Assembly: GCA_009746045.1 (NCBI GenBank)
Contig: RPFO01000154.1
Location: 4,352,637 to 4,416,636, forward strand
Source of the DNA: Mesostigma viride
Lineage: Eukaryota; Streptophyta; Mesostigmatophyceae; Mesostigmatales; Mesostigmataceae
Direction of reading: 5' to 3'
Length of the DNA stretch: 64,000 nt
Shown here one piece after another: positions 52,148 through 64,000 of the stretch (its first letter is position 1; the number at the start of each line of letters is the position of its first letter). The notes beneath the pieces were generated by a model. That model did no database searches and was not told where the DNA came from. It saw nothing but the letters and a program-made list of their open reading frames with translations. The translations under genes were made by a program, and so were the position numbers.

Positions 52148-55100
52148 CTGTGGTAACCAATCCAGAAAGACTGTGGTAACGGATCCAGAAAGACTACGGG
52201 TAACGAATCCAGAAAGACTGTGGTAACGGATCCAGAAAGACTGTGGTAACGAATCCAGAAAGACTGTGATAACGGATCCAGAAAGACTACGGGTAACGGA
52301 TCCAGAAAGACTGTGGTAACGGATCCAGAAAGACTGTGGTAACGAATCCAGAAAGACTGTGATAACGGATCCAGAAAGACTACGGGTAACGGATCCAGAA
52401 AGACTACGGGTAACGAATCCAGAAAGACTGTGGTAACGGATCCAGAAAGACTGTGGCAACGAATCCAGAAAGACTGTGATAACGGATCCAGAAAGACTAC
52501 GGGTAACGGATCCAGAAAGACTACGGTAACGGATCCAGAAAGACTGTGATAACGAATCCAGAAAGACTACGGTAACGAATCCAGAAAGACTGTGGTAACG
52601 GATCCAGAAAGACAGCGGTAACGAGTCCAGAAAGACTGTGGCAACGAGTCCAGAAAGACTGAGGTAACGGATCCAGAAAGACTGTGGTAACGAATCCAGA
52701 AAGACTGTGGTAACGGATCCAGAAAGACAGTGGTAACGGATCCAGAAAGACTGTGGTAACGGATCCAGAAAGACTACGGTAACGGATCCAGAAAGACTGT
52801 GGTAACGAATCCAGAAAGACTGTGGTAACGGATCCAGAAAGACTACGGGTAACGGATCCAGAAAGACTACGGTAACGGATCCAGAAAGACTGTGATAACG
52901 AATCCAGAAAGACTACGGTAACGAATCCAGAAAGACTGTGGTAACGAATCCAGAAAGACTACGGTAACGGATCCAGAAAGACTGTGGTAACGAATCCAGA
53001 AAGACTGTGGTAACGGATCCAGAAAGACTGTGGTAACGGATCCAGAAAGACTGTGGTAACGGATCCAGAAAGACTGAGGTAACGGATCCAGAAAGAGTGT
53101 GGTAACGGATCCAGAAAGACTGTGGTAACGAATCCAGAAAGACTGTGGCAACGAGTCCAGAAAGAGTGTGGTAACGAATCCAGAAAGACAGTGGTAACGA
53201 ATCCAGAAAGACTGTGATAACGGATCCAGAAAGACTACGGGTAACGGATCCAGAAAGACTGTGATAACGGATCCAGAAAGACTGTGATAACGAATCCAGA
53301 AAGACTGTGGTAACGAATCCAGAAAGACTGTGGTAACGGATCCAGAAAGACTGTGGTAACGGATCCAGAAAGACAGTGGTAACGGATCCAGAAAGACTAC
53401 GGTAACGAATCCAGAAAGACAGTGGTAACGGATCCAGAAAGACTGTGGTAACGGATCCAGAAAGACTGTGGTAACGAATCCAGAAAGACTGTGGTAACGA
53501 ATCCAGAAAGACTACGGTAACGAGTCCAGAAAGACTGTGGTAACGAATCCAGAAAGACTGTGGTAACGAATCCAGAAAGACTGTGATAACGGATCCAGAA
53601 AGACTGTGATAACGAATCCAGAAAGACTACGGTAACGAATCCAGAAAGACTGTGGTAACGAATCCAGAAAGACTGTGATAACGGATCCAGAAAGACTACG
53701 GGTAACGGATCCAGAAAGACTGTGATAACGGATCCAGAAAGACTGTGATAACGAGTCCAGAAAGACTACGGTAACGGATCCAGAAAGACTACGGTAACGA
53801 ATCCAGAAAGAGTGTGGTAACGGATCCAGAAAGACTGTGGTAACGGATCCAGAAAGACTGTGGCAACGAGTCCAGAAAGAGTGTGGTAACGAGTCCAGAA
53901 AGAGTGTGGTAACGAGTCCAGAAAGAGTACGGGTAACGGATCCAGAAAGACTGTGGCAACGAATCCAGAAAGACTACGGTAACGAATCCAGAAAGACTGT
54001 GGTAACGAATCCAGAAAGACTGTGATAACGGATCCAGAAAGACTACGGGTAACGGATCCAGAAAGACTGTGATAACGGATCCAGAAAGACTGTGATAACG
54101 AGTCCAGAAAGACTACGGTAACGGATCCAGAAAGACTGAGGTAACGGATCCAGAAAGACTGTGGCAACGAGTCCAGAAAGAGTGTGGTAACGAGTCCAGA
54201 AAGAGTGTGGTAACGAGTCCAGAAAGAGTACGGGTAACGGATCCAGAAAGACTGTGGTAACGGATCCAGAAAGACTACGGTAACGAATCCAGAAAGACTG
54301 TGGTAACGGATCCAGAAAGACTGTGATAACGGATCCAGAAAGACTGTGGTAACGGATCCAGAAAGACTGTGGTAACGGATCCAGAAAGACTGTGGTAACG
54401 GATCCAGAAAGACTGTGGTAACGAATCCAGAAAGACTGTGATAACGAATCCAGAAAGACAGTGGTAACGGATCCAGAAAGACTGTGGTAACGGATCCAGA
54501 AAGACTGTGATAACGAATCCAGAAAGACTACGGTAACGGATCCAGAAAGACTACGGTAACGGATCCAGAAAGACTGTGGTAACGAATCCAGAAAGACTGT
54601 GGTAACGGATCCAGAAAGACTACGGTAACGAATCCAGAAAGACTGTGGTAACGAATCCAGAAAGACTACGGTAACGGATCCAGAAAGACTGTGGTAACGA
54701 ATCCAGAAAGACTGTGGTAACGAATCCAGAAAGACTACGGTAACGAATCCAGAAAGACTACGGGTAACGGATCCAGAAAGAGTGTGGTAACGAGTCCAGA
54801 AAGACTGTGGTAACGGATCCAGAAAGACTACGGTAACGGATCCAGAAAGACTGTGGTAACGAGTCCAGAAAGACTACGGTAACGAATCCAGAAAGACTAC
54901 GGTAACGAATCCAGAAAGACTACGGGTAACGAATCCAGAAAGACTGTGGTAACGGATCCAGAAAGACTGTGATAACGAATCCAGAAAGACTGTGGCAACG
55001 AGTCCAGAAAGACTGTGGTAACGGATCCAGAAAGACTGTGGTAACGAATCCAGAAAGACTACGGTAACGGATCCAGAAAGAGTGTGGTAACGAATCCAGA

Positions 55101-58100
55101 AAGAGTACGGTAACGAATCCAGAAAGACTGTGGCAACGAATCCAGAAAGACTGTGATAACGAATCCAGAAAGACAGTGGTAACGAATCCAGAAAGACTAC
55201 GGTAACGGATCCAGAAAGACTGTGATAACGAATCCAGAAAGACTACGGGTAACGAATCCAGAAAGACTGTGGTAACCAATCCAGAAAGACTGTGGTAACG
55301 AATCCAGAAAGACTGTGATAACGGATCCAGAAAGACAGCGGTAACGGATCCAGAAAGACTGTGGTAACGAGTCCAGAAAGACTGTGGTAACGAATCCAGA
55401 AAGAGTGTGGTAACGAATCCAGAAAGAGTACGGTAACGAATCCAGAAAGACTACGGGTAACGGATCCAGAAAGACTGTGGTAACGAATCCAGAAAGACTA
55501 CGGGTAACGGATCCAGAAAGACTACGGTAACGAGTCCAGAAAGACTGTGATAACGAATCCAGAAAGACAGTGGTAACGGATCCAGAAAGACTGTGGTAAC
55601 GGATCCAGAAAGACAGTGGTAACGGATCCAGAAAGAGTGTGGTAACGGATCCAGAAAGACTGTGGTAACGAGTCCAGAAAGACTGTGGTAACGAATCCAG
55701 AAAGAGTGTGGTAACGGATCCAGAAAGACTGTGGTAACGAGTCCAGAAAGACTGTGGTAACGAATCCAGAAAGAGTGTGGTAACGAATCCAGAAAGAGTA
55801 CGGTAACGAATCCAGAAAGACTACGGGTAACGGATCCAGAAAGACTGTGGTAACGAATCCAGAAAGACTACGGGTAACGGATCCAGAAAGACTACGGTAA
55901 CGAGTCCAGAAAGACTGTGATAACGAATCCAGAAAGACAGTGGTAACGGATCCAGAAAGAGTGTGGTAACGGATCCAGAAAGACTGTGGTAACGAGTCCA
56001 GAAAGACTGTGGTAACGAATCCAGAAAGAGTGTGGTAACGAATCCAGAAAGAGTACGGTAACGAATCCAGAAAGACTACGGGTAACGGATCCAGAAAGAC
56101 TGTGGTAACGAATCCAGAAAGACTACGGGTAACGGATCCAGAAAGACTACGGTAACGAGTCCAGAAAGACTGTGATAACGAATCCAGAAAGACAGTGGTA
56201 ACGGATCCAGAAAGACTGTGGTAACGGATCCAGAAAGACTGTGGTAACGGATCCAGAAAGAGTGTGGTAACGGATCCAGAAAGACAGTGGTAACGGATCC
56301 AGAAAGACTGTGGTAACGGATCCAGAAAGACTGTGATAACGAATCCAGAAAGACAGTGGTAACGGATCCAGAAAGACTGTGGTAACGAATCCAGAAAGAC
56401 TGTGGTAACGGATCCAGAAAGACTGTGATAACGGATCCAGAAAGACTGTGGTAACGAATCCAGAAAGACTGTGGTAACGGATCCAGAAAGACAGCGGTAA
56501 CGGATCCAGAAAGACTGTGGTAACGGATCCAGAAAGACTGTGATAACGAATCCAGAAAGACTGTGGTAACGGATCCAGAAAGACTGTGATAACGAATCCA
56601 GAAAGACTACGGGTAACGAATCCAGAAAAACTGTGGTAACGAATCCAGAAAGACTGTGATAACGAATCCAGAAAGACAGTGGTAACGAATCCAGAAAGAC
56701 TGAGGTAACGGATCCAGAAAGAGTACGGTAACGAATCCAGAAAGACTACGGGTAACGGATCCAGAAAGACTGTGGTAACCAATCCAGAAAGACTGTGATA
56801 ACGAATCCAGAAAGACTGTGGTAACGGATCCAGAAAGACTGTGGTAACGAATCCAGAAAGACTGTGGTAACGAATCCAGAAAGGCTGTGGCAACGAGTCC
56901 AGAAAGACTGTGATAACGAATCCAGAAAGACTACGGGTAACGAATCCAGAAAAACTGTGGTAACGAATCCAGAAAGACTACGGTAACGGATCCAGAAAGA
57001 CTACGGTAACGGATCCAGAAAGACTGTGGTAACGAATCCAGAAAGACTGTGATAACGAATCCAGAAAGACTGTGGTAACGAATCCAGAAAGACTGTGGCA
57101 ACGAATCCAGAAAGACTGTGATAACGAATCCAGAAAGACAGTGGTAACGAATCCAGAAAGACTACGGTAACGGATCCAGAAAGACTACGGTAACGGATCC
57201 AGAAAGACTGAGGTAACGAATCCAGAAAGACAGTGGTAACGAATCCAGAAAGACTGTGGCAACGAATCCAGAAAGACTGTGGTAACGAATCCAGAAAGAC
57301 TGTGGTAACGAATCCAGAAAGGCTGTGGCAACGAGTCCAGAAAGACTGTGATAACGAATCCAGAAAGACTACGGGTAACGAATCCAGAAAAACTGTGGTA
57401 ACGAATCCAGAAAGACTGTGATAACGAATCCAGAAAGACTGTGGTAACGAATCCAGAAAGAGTGTGGTAACGAATCCAGAAAGACTACGGTAACGGATCC
57501 AGAAAGACTACGGTAACGGATCCAGAAAGACTGTGGTAACGAATCCAGAAAGACTGTGATAACGAATCCAGAAAGACTGTGGTAACGAATCCAGAAAGAC
57601 TGTGGCAACGAATCCAGAAAGACTGTGATAACGAATCCAGAAAGACAGTGGTAACGAATCCAGAAAGACTACGGTAACGGATCCAGAAAGACTGTGGTAA
57701 CGGATCCAGAAAGACTGTGATAACGAATCCAGAAAGACTACGGTAACGAATCCAGAAAGACTGTGGTAACGAATCCAGAAAGACTGTGATAACGAATCCA
57801 GAAAGACTGTGGTAACGGATCCAGAAAGACTGTGGTAACGGATCCAGAAAGACTGTGGTAACGAATCCAGAAAGACTGTGGTAACGGATCCAGAAAGACT
57901 GTGGTAACGGATCCAGAAAGACTGTGGTAACGGATCCAGAAAGACTGTGATAACGGATCCAGAAAGACTGTGGTAACGGATCCAGAAAGACTGTGGTAAC
58001 GGATCCAGAAAGAGTGTGATAACGAATCCAGAAAGACAGTGGTAACGGATCCAGAAAGACTACGGTAACGGATCCAGAAAGACTGTGGTAACGAATCCAG

Positions 58101-61100
58101 AAAGACTGTGGTAACGAATCCAGAAAGACTGTGGTAACGGATCCAGAAAGACTGTGATAACGAATCCAGAAAGACTGTGGCAACGAATCCAAAAAGACTG
58201 TGGTAACGAATCCAGAAAGACAGTGGTAACGGATCCAGAAAGACTGTGATAACGGATCCAGAAAGACTGTGGCAACGGATCCAGAAAGACTGTGGTAACG
58301 AATCCAGAAAGACTGTGGTAACGGATCCAGAAAGACTGTGGTAACGGATCCAGAAAGACTGTGGTAACGGATCCAGAAAGACTGAGGTAACGGATCCAGA
58401 AAGACAGTGGTAACGGATCCAGAAAGACTACGGTAACGGATCCAGAAAGACTGTGGTAACGAATCCAGAAAGACTGTGGTAACGAATCCAGAAAGACTGT
58501 GGTAACGGATCCAGAAAGACTGTGGTAACGGATCCAGAAAGACTGTGATAACGAATCCAGAAAGACTGTGATAACGGATCCAGAAAGACTGTGGTAACGA
58601 ATCCAGAAAGACTGTGGTAACGGATCCAGAAAGACTACGGGTAACGGATCCAGAAAGACTGTGGTAACGGATCCAGAAAGACTGTGGTAACGAATCCAGA
58701 AAGACTGAGGTAACGGATCCAGAAAGAGTACGGTAACGAATCCAGAAAGACTGTGGTAACGAATCCAGAAAGACTGTGGCAACGAATCCAGAAAGACTGT
58801 GGCAACGAATCCAGAAAGACTGTGATAACGAATCCAGAAAGACAGTGGTAACGAATCCAGAAAGACTACGGTAACGGATCCAGAAAGACTACGGGTAACG
58901 AATCCAGAAAGACTGTGGCAACGAATCCAGAAAGACAGTGGTAACGAGTCCAGAAAGGCTGTGGCAACGAATCCAGAAAGACTGTGATAACGAATCCAGA
59001 AAGACTGTGGTAACGGATCCAGAAAGACTGTGGCAACGAGTCCAGAAAGACTGTGGTAACGAATCCAGAAAGACTACGGTAACGGATCCAGAAAGACTGT
59101 GGTAACGAATCCAGAAAGACTGTGGTAACGGATCCAGAAAGACTGTGGTAACGAATCCAGAAAGACTGTGATAACGGATCCAGAAAGACTACGGTAACGA
59201 ATCCAGAAAGACTGTGGCAACGAGTCCAGAAAGACTGTGATAACGAGTCCAGAAAGACTGTGGCAACGGATCCAGAAAGACTACGGTAACGGATCCAGAA
59301 AGACTGTGATAACGAATCCAGAAAGACAGTGGTAACGGATCCAGAAAGACTGTGGTAACGAATCCAGAAAGACTGTGGCAACGGATCCAGAAAGAGTGTG
59401 GTAACGAATCCAGAAAGACTACGGTAACGGATCCAGAAAGACTGTGATAACGAATCCAGAAAGACAGTGGTAACGAATCCAGAAAGACAGTGATAACGGA
59501 TCCAGAAAGACTGTGGTAACGAGTCCAGAAAGACTGTGGCAACGAATCCAGAAAGACAGTGGTAACGGATCCAGAAAGACTACGGTAACGAATCCAGAAA
59601 GACTGAGGTAACGGATCCAGAAAGACAGTGGTAACGGATCCAGAAAGACTACGGTAACGAATCCAGAAAGACAGTGGTAACGGATCCAGAAAGACTGTGA
59701 TAACGGATCCAGAAAGACTACGGTAACGGATCCAGAAAGACTGTGGTAACGAATCCAGAAAGACTGTGATAACGAATCCAGAAAGACTGTGATAACGGAT
59801 CCAGAAAGACTGTGGTAACGAATCCAGAAAGACTGAGGTAACGGATCCAGAAAGACTGTGGTAACGAATCCAGAAAGACTACGGTAACGGATCCAGAAAG
59901 ACTACGGTAACGGATCCAGAAAGACTGTGGTAACGAATCCAGAAAGGCTGTGATAACGAATCCAGAAAGACAGTGGTAACGGATCCAGAAAGACTGTGGT
60001 AACGAATCCAGAAAGACAGTGGTAACGGATCCAGAAAGACTGTGATAACGAATCCAGAAAGACAGTGGTAACGGATCCAGAAAGACTGTGATAACGAATC
60101 CAGAAAGAGTGTGGTAACGGATCCAGAAAGACAGTGGCAACGGATCCAGAAAGACTGTGGTAACGAATCCAGAAAGACTGTGGTAACGGATCCAGAAAGA
60201 CTGTGGTAACGGATCCAGAAAGACTGTGATAACGAATCCAGAAAGACAGTGGTAACGGATCCAGAAAGACTGTGGTAACGAATCCAGAAAGACTGTGGCA
60301 ACGGATCCAGAAAGACAGTGGTAACGAATCCAGAAAGACAGTGGTAACGGATCCAGAAAGACTACGGTAACGAATCCAGAAAGACTGTGGTAACGGATCC
60401 AGAAAGACTGTGATAACGGATCCAGAAAGACTGTGATAACGAATCCAGAAAGACAGTGGTAACGGATCCAGAAAGACTACGGTAACGAATCCAGAAAGAC
60501 TACGGTAACGGATCCAGAAAGACTGTGGTAACGGATCCAGAAAGACTACGGTAACGAATCCAGAAAGAGTGTGGTAACGGATCCAGAAAGACTACGGTAA
60601 CGGATCCAGAAAGACTACGGTAACGGATCCAGAAAGACTACGGTAACGGATCCAGAAAGACTGTGGTAACGAATCCAGAAAGGCTGTGATAACGAATCCA
60701 GAAAGACAGTGGTAACGGATCCAGAAAGACTGTGGTAACGAATCCAGAAAGACAGTGGTAACGGATCCAGAAAGACTGTGATAACGAATCCAGAAAGACA
60801 GTGGTAACGGATCCAGAAAGACTGTGATAACGAATCCAGAAAGAGTGTGGTAACGGATCCAGAAAGACAGTGGTAACGGATCCAGAAAGACTGTGGTAAC
60901 GAATCCAGAAAGACTACGGGTAACGGATCCAGAAAGACTGTGGTAACGAATCCAGAAAGACTGTGGTAACGGATCCAGAAAGAGTGTGGTAACGGATCCA
61001 GAAAGACTGTGGCAACGAGTCCAGAAAGACTGTGATAACGAATCCAGAAAGAGTGTGGTAACGGATCCAGAAAGACTGTGATAACGGATCCAGAAAGACA

Positions 61101-64000
61101 GTGGTAACGGATCCAGAAAGACTACGGTAACGGATCCAGAAAGACTGTGGTAACGAATCCAGAAAGACTACGGGTAACGAATCCAGAAAGACTGTGGTAA
61201 CGGATCCAGAAAGACTGTGATAACGAATCCAGAAAGACTACGGTAACGAATCCAGAAAGACTACGGGTAACGGATCCAGAAAGAGTGTGGTAACGAATCC
61301 AGAAAGACTACGGTAACGAATCCAGAAAGACTACGGGTAACGGATCCAGAAAGAGTGTGGTAACGAATCCAGAAAGACTACGGTAACGAATCCAGAAAGA
61401 CTGTGGTAACGGATCCAGAAAGACTACGGTAACGAATCCAGAAAGACTACGGTAACGGATCCAGAAAGAGTGTGGTAACGAATCCAGAAAGACTACGGGT
61501 AACGAATCCAGAAAGACTGTGGCAACGAATCCAGAAAGACTGTGGTAACGGATCCAGAAAGACTACGGTAACGGATCCAGAAAGACTGTGGTAACGGATC
61601 CAGAAAGACTACGGGTAACGGATCCAGAAAGACTGTGGTAACGAATCCAGAAAGACAGTGGTAACGGATCCAGAAAGACTGTGATAACGAATCCAGAAAG
61701 ACAGTGGTAACGGATCCAGAAAGACTACGGTAACGAATCCAGAAAGACTGTGGTAACGAATCCAGAAAGACTGTGGTAACGAATCCAGAAAGACTGTGGC
61801 AACGAATCCAGAAAGACTGTGATAACGAATCCAGAAAGACTGTGGCAACGAATCCAGAAAGACAGTGGTAACGGATCCAGAAAGACTGTGATAACGAATC
61901 CAGAAAGACAGTGGTAACGGATCCAGAAAGACTACGGTAACGAATCCAGAAAGACTGTGGTAACGAATCCAGAAAGACTGTGGTAACGAATCCAGAAAGA
62001 CTGTGGCAACGAATAAGAAAGACTGTGATAACGAATCCAGAAAGACTACGGTAACGAATCCAGAAAGACTGTGGTAACGGATCCAGAAAGACTGTGGTAA
62101 CGGATCCAGAAAGACTACGGTAACGAATCCAGAAAGAGTGAGGTAACGAATCCAGAAAGACTACGGTAACGAATCCAGAAAAACTACGGGTAACGGATCC
62201 AGAAAGAGTGTGGTAACGAATCCAGAAAGACAGTGGTAACGGATCCAGAAAGACTGTGGTAACGAATCCAGAAAGACAGTGGTAACGGATCCAGAAAGAC
62301 TGTGATAACGAATCCAGAAAGACAGTGGTAACGGATCCAGAAAGACTACGGTAACGAATCCAGAAAGACTGTGGCAACGAATCCAGAAAGACTGTGATAA
62401 CGGATCCAGAAAGACTGTGGTAACGAATCCAGAAAGACTGTGGTAACGAGTCCAGAAAGACAGTGGTAACGAGTCCAGAAAGACTGTGATAACGAATCCA
62501 GAAAGACAGTGGTAACGGATCCAGAAAGAGTGTGGTAACGAATCCAGAAAGACTGTGGCAACGAGTCCAGAAAGACTACGGTAACGGATCCAGAAAGACT
62601 GTGGTAACGAATCCAGAAAGACAGTGGCAACGAATCCAGAAAGACTGTGATAACGAATCCAGAAAGACTGTGGTAACGGATCCAGAAAGACTGTGGTAAC
62701 GAATCCAGAAAGACAGTGGCAACGAATCCAGAAAGACTGTGATAACGAATCCAGAAAGACTGTGGTAACGGATCCAGAAAGACTGTGGTAACGGATCCAG
62801 AAAGACTACGGTAACGGATCCAGAAAGACTGTGGTAACGGATCCAGAAAGACTGTGGTAACGAATCCAGAAAGACTGTGATAACGAATCCAGAAAGACTG
62901 TGATAACGGATCCAGAAAGACTGTGGTAACGGATCCAGAAAGACTGTGGTAACGAATCCAGAAAGACTACGGGTAACGAATCCAGAAAGACTGTGGCAAC
63001 GAATCCAGAAAGACTGTGGTAACGGATCCAGAAAGACTGTGGCAACGAGTCCAGAAAGAGTGTGGTAACGAATCCAGAAAGACTGTGATAACGAATCCAG
63101 AAAGACAGTGGTAACGAGTCCAGAAAGACTGTGATAACGAATCCAGAAAGACAGTGGTAACGGATCCAGAAAGAGTGTGGTAACGAATCCAGAAAGACTG
63201 TGGCAACGAGTCCAGAAAGACTACGGTAACGGATCCAGAAAGACTGTGGTAACGAATCCAGAAAGACAGTGGCAACGAATCCAGAAAGACTGTGATAACG
63301 AATCCAGAAAGACTGTGGTAACGGATCCAGAAAGACTGTGGTAACGGATCCAGAAAGACTACGGTAACGGATCCAGAAAGACTGTGGTAACGGATCCAGA
63401 AAGACTGTGATAACGGATCCAGAAAGACTGTGGTAACGGATCCAGAAAGACTGTGGTAACGAATCCAGAAAGACTACGGGTAACGAATCCAGAAAGACTG
63501 TGGCAACGAATCCAGAAAGACTGTGGTAACGGATCCAGAAAGACTGTGGCAACGAGTCCAGAAAGAGTGTGGTAACGAATCCAGAAAGACTACGGTAACG
63601 AATCCAGAAAGACTGTGGCAACGAGTCCAGAAAGACTACGGTAACGGATCCAGAAAGACTGTGGTAACGAATCCAGAAAGACAGTGGCAACGAATCCAGA
63701 AAGACTGTGATAACGAATCCAGAAAGACAGTGGTAACGAATCCAGAAAGACTACGGTAACGAATCCAGAAAGACTACGGGTAACGGATCCAGAAAGACTG
63801 TGGTAACGGATCCAGAAAGACTGTGGCAACGAGTCCAGAAAGACTGTGGTAACGAATCCAGAAAGACTACGGGTAACGAATCCAGAAAGAGTGTGGTAAC
63901 GAATCCAGAAAGACTGTGGTAACGAATCCAGAAAGACTACGGTAACGAATCCAGAAAGAGTGTGGTAACGGATCCAGAAAGACTGTGGTAACGAATCCAG
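52148..64000. repeat. 23-bp satellite array, about 510 copies, open at right edge
   Basis: Unit TAACGGATCCAGAAAGACTGTGG, 23 bp, uninterrupted for 11.85 kb. Two positions vary in a limited set of states: CGGATCC, CGAATCC or CGAGTCC in the middle, and CTGTGGT, CTGTGAT, CTGTGGC, CTACGGT, CTACGGGT (24-bp unit), CAGTGGT, CTGAGGT or GTGTGGT at the end. Many units carry GGATCC. Longer blocks of the same variant order are duplicated. The minus strand lacks stops in most phases, which gives false ORFs with a 23-residue repeat. Confidence 0.98.

Noticed and set aside
52867-63829. Many minus-strand ORFs of 23-residue periodicity (for example 61493-62377)
   Set aside because: They are translations of the 23-bp satellite, whose unit happens to lack stops on that strand. 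They appear in every phase, start and stop at random variants, and show no domain.
52148-64000. CRISPR-like array
   Set aside because: Units are directly abutting with no unique spacers, and the DNA is eukaryotic with spliceosomal introns.

Overview
This is nuclear DNA from a ciliated eukaryote with many introns. A green alga (chlorophyte) fits best, judging from protein similarity recalled from memory, moderately high GC, simple-sequence-rich introns and the retroelement types. No bacterial features were seen. The species cannot be named from the sequence.

Layout. (1) 1-3.1 kb: 5' part of a minus-strand copia-like retroelement (gag and integrase) that runs off the left edge. (2) 3.1-5.7 kb: non-coding tandem repeats and degraded sequence. 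(3) 5.7-17.2 kb: a nest of retroelements. A decayed LINE reverse transcriptase is split twice, first by a 5'-truncated LINE-like insertion (6052-6891, 11-bp target duplication) and then by a 7.7-kb LTR element (7149-14878, target duplication ATCCT). A second, longer copy of the truncated element, carrying an ORF1-type gene, follows. (4) 17.2-18.9 kb: three more short non-LTR insertions, two with perfect target duplications plus one that is almost only tail. (5) 18,877-41,647, minus: a complete IFT140 gene of 26 exons and 1,412 residues, whose exon phases all agree. (6) 42,433-47,171, plus: a complete CWC15 spliceosome gene of 7 exons and 242 residues, head to head with IFT140 across 785 bp. 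(7) 47.2-48.7 kb: a spacer with a 323-bp non-LTR insertion. (8) 48,745-52,075, minus: a probable unrecognised gene with at least three exons, whose first intron holds a 59-bp minisatellite. (9) 52.15-64 kb: an uninterrupted 23-bp satellite of about 510 units that continues past the right edge.

The two recognised genes are housekeeping genes: IFT140 serves ciliary retrograde transport and CWC15 serves pre-mRNA splicing. The two most unusual observations are these. In at least eleven introns of three genes, the exon end and its 5' splice site recur as decayed direct repeats inside the downstream intron, giving rows of decoy donors. In the copia-like elements the protease is missing from its usual place between gag and integrase, and in the LTR-bounded copy a protease-like domain lies after the integrase. 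Most long ORFs in the repeat regions are compositional artefacts.
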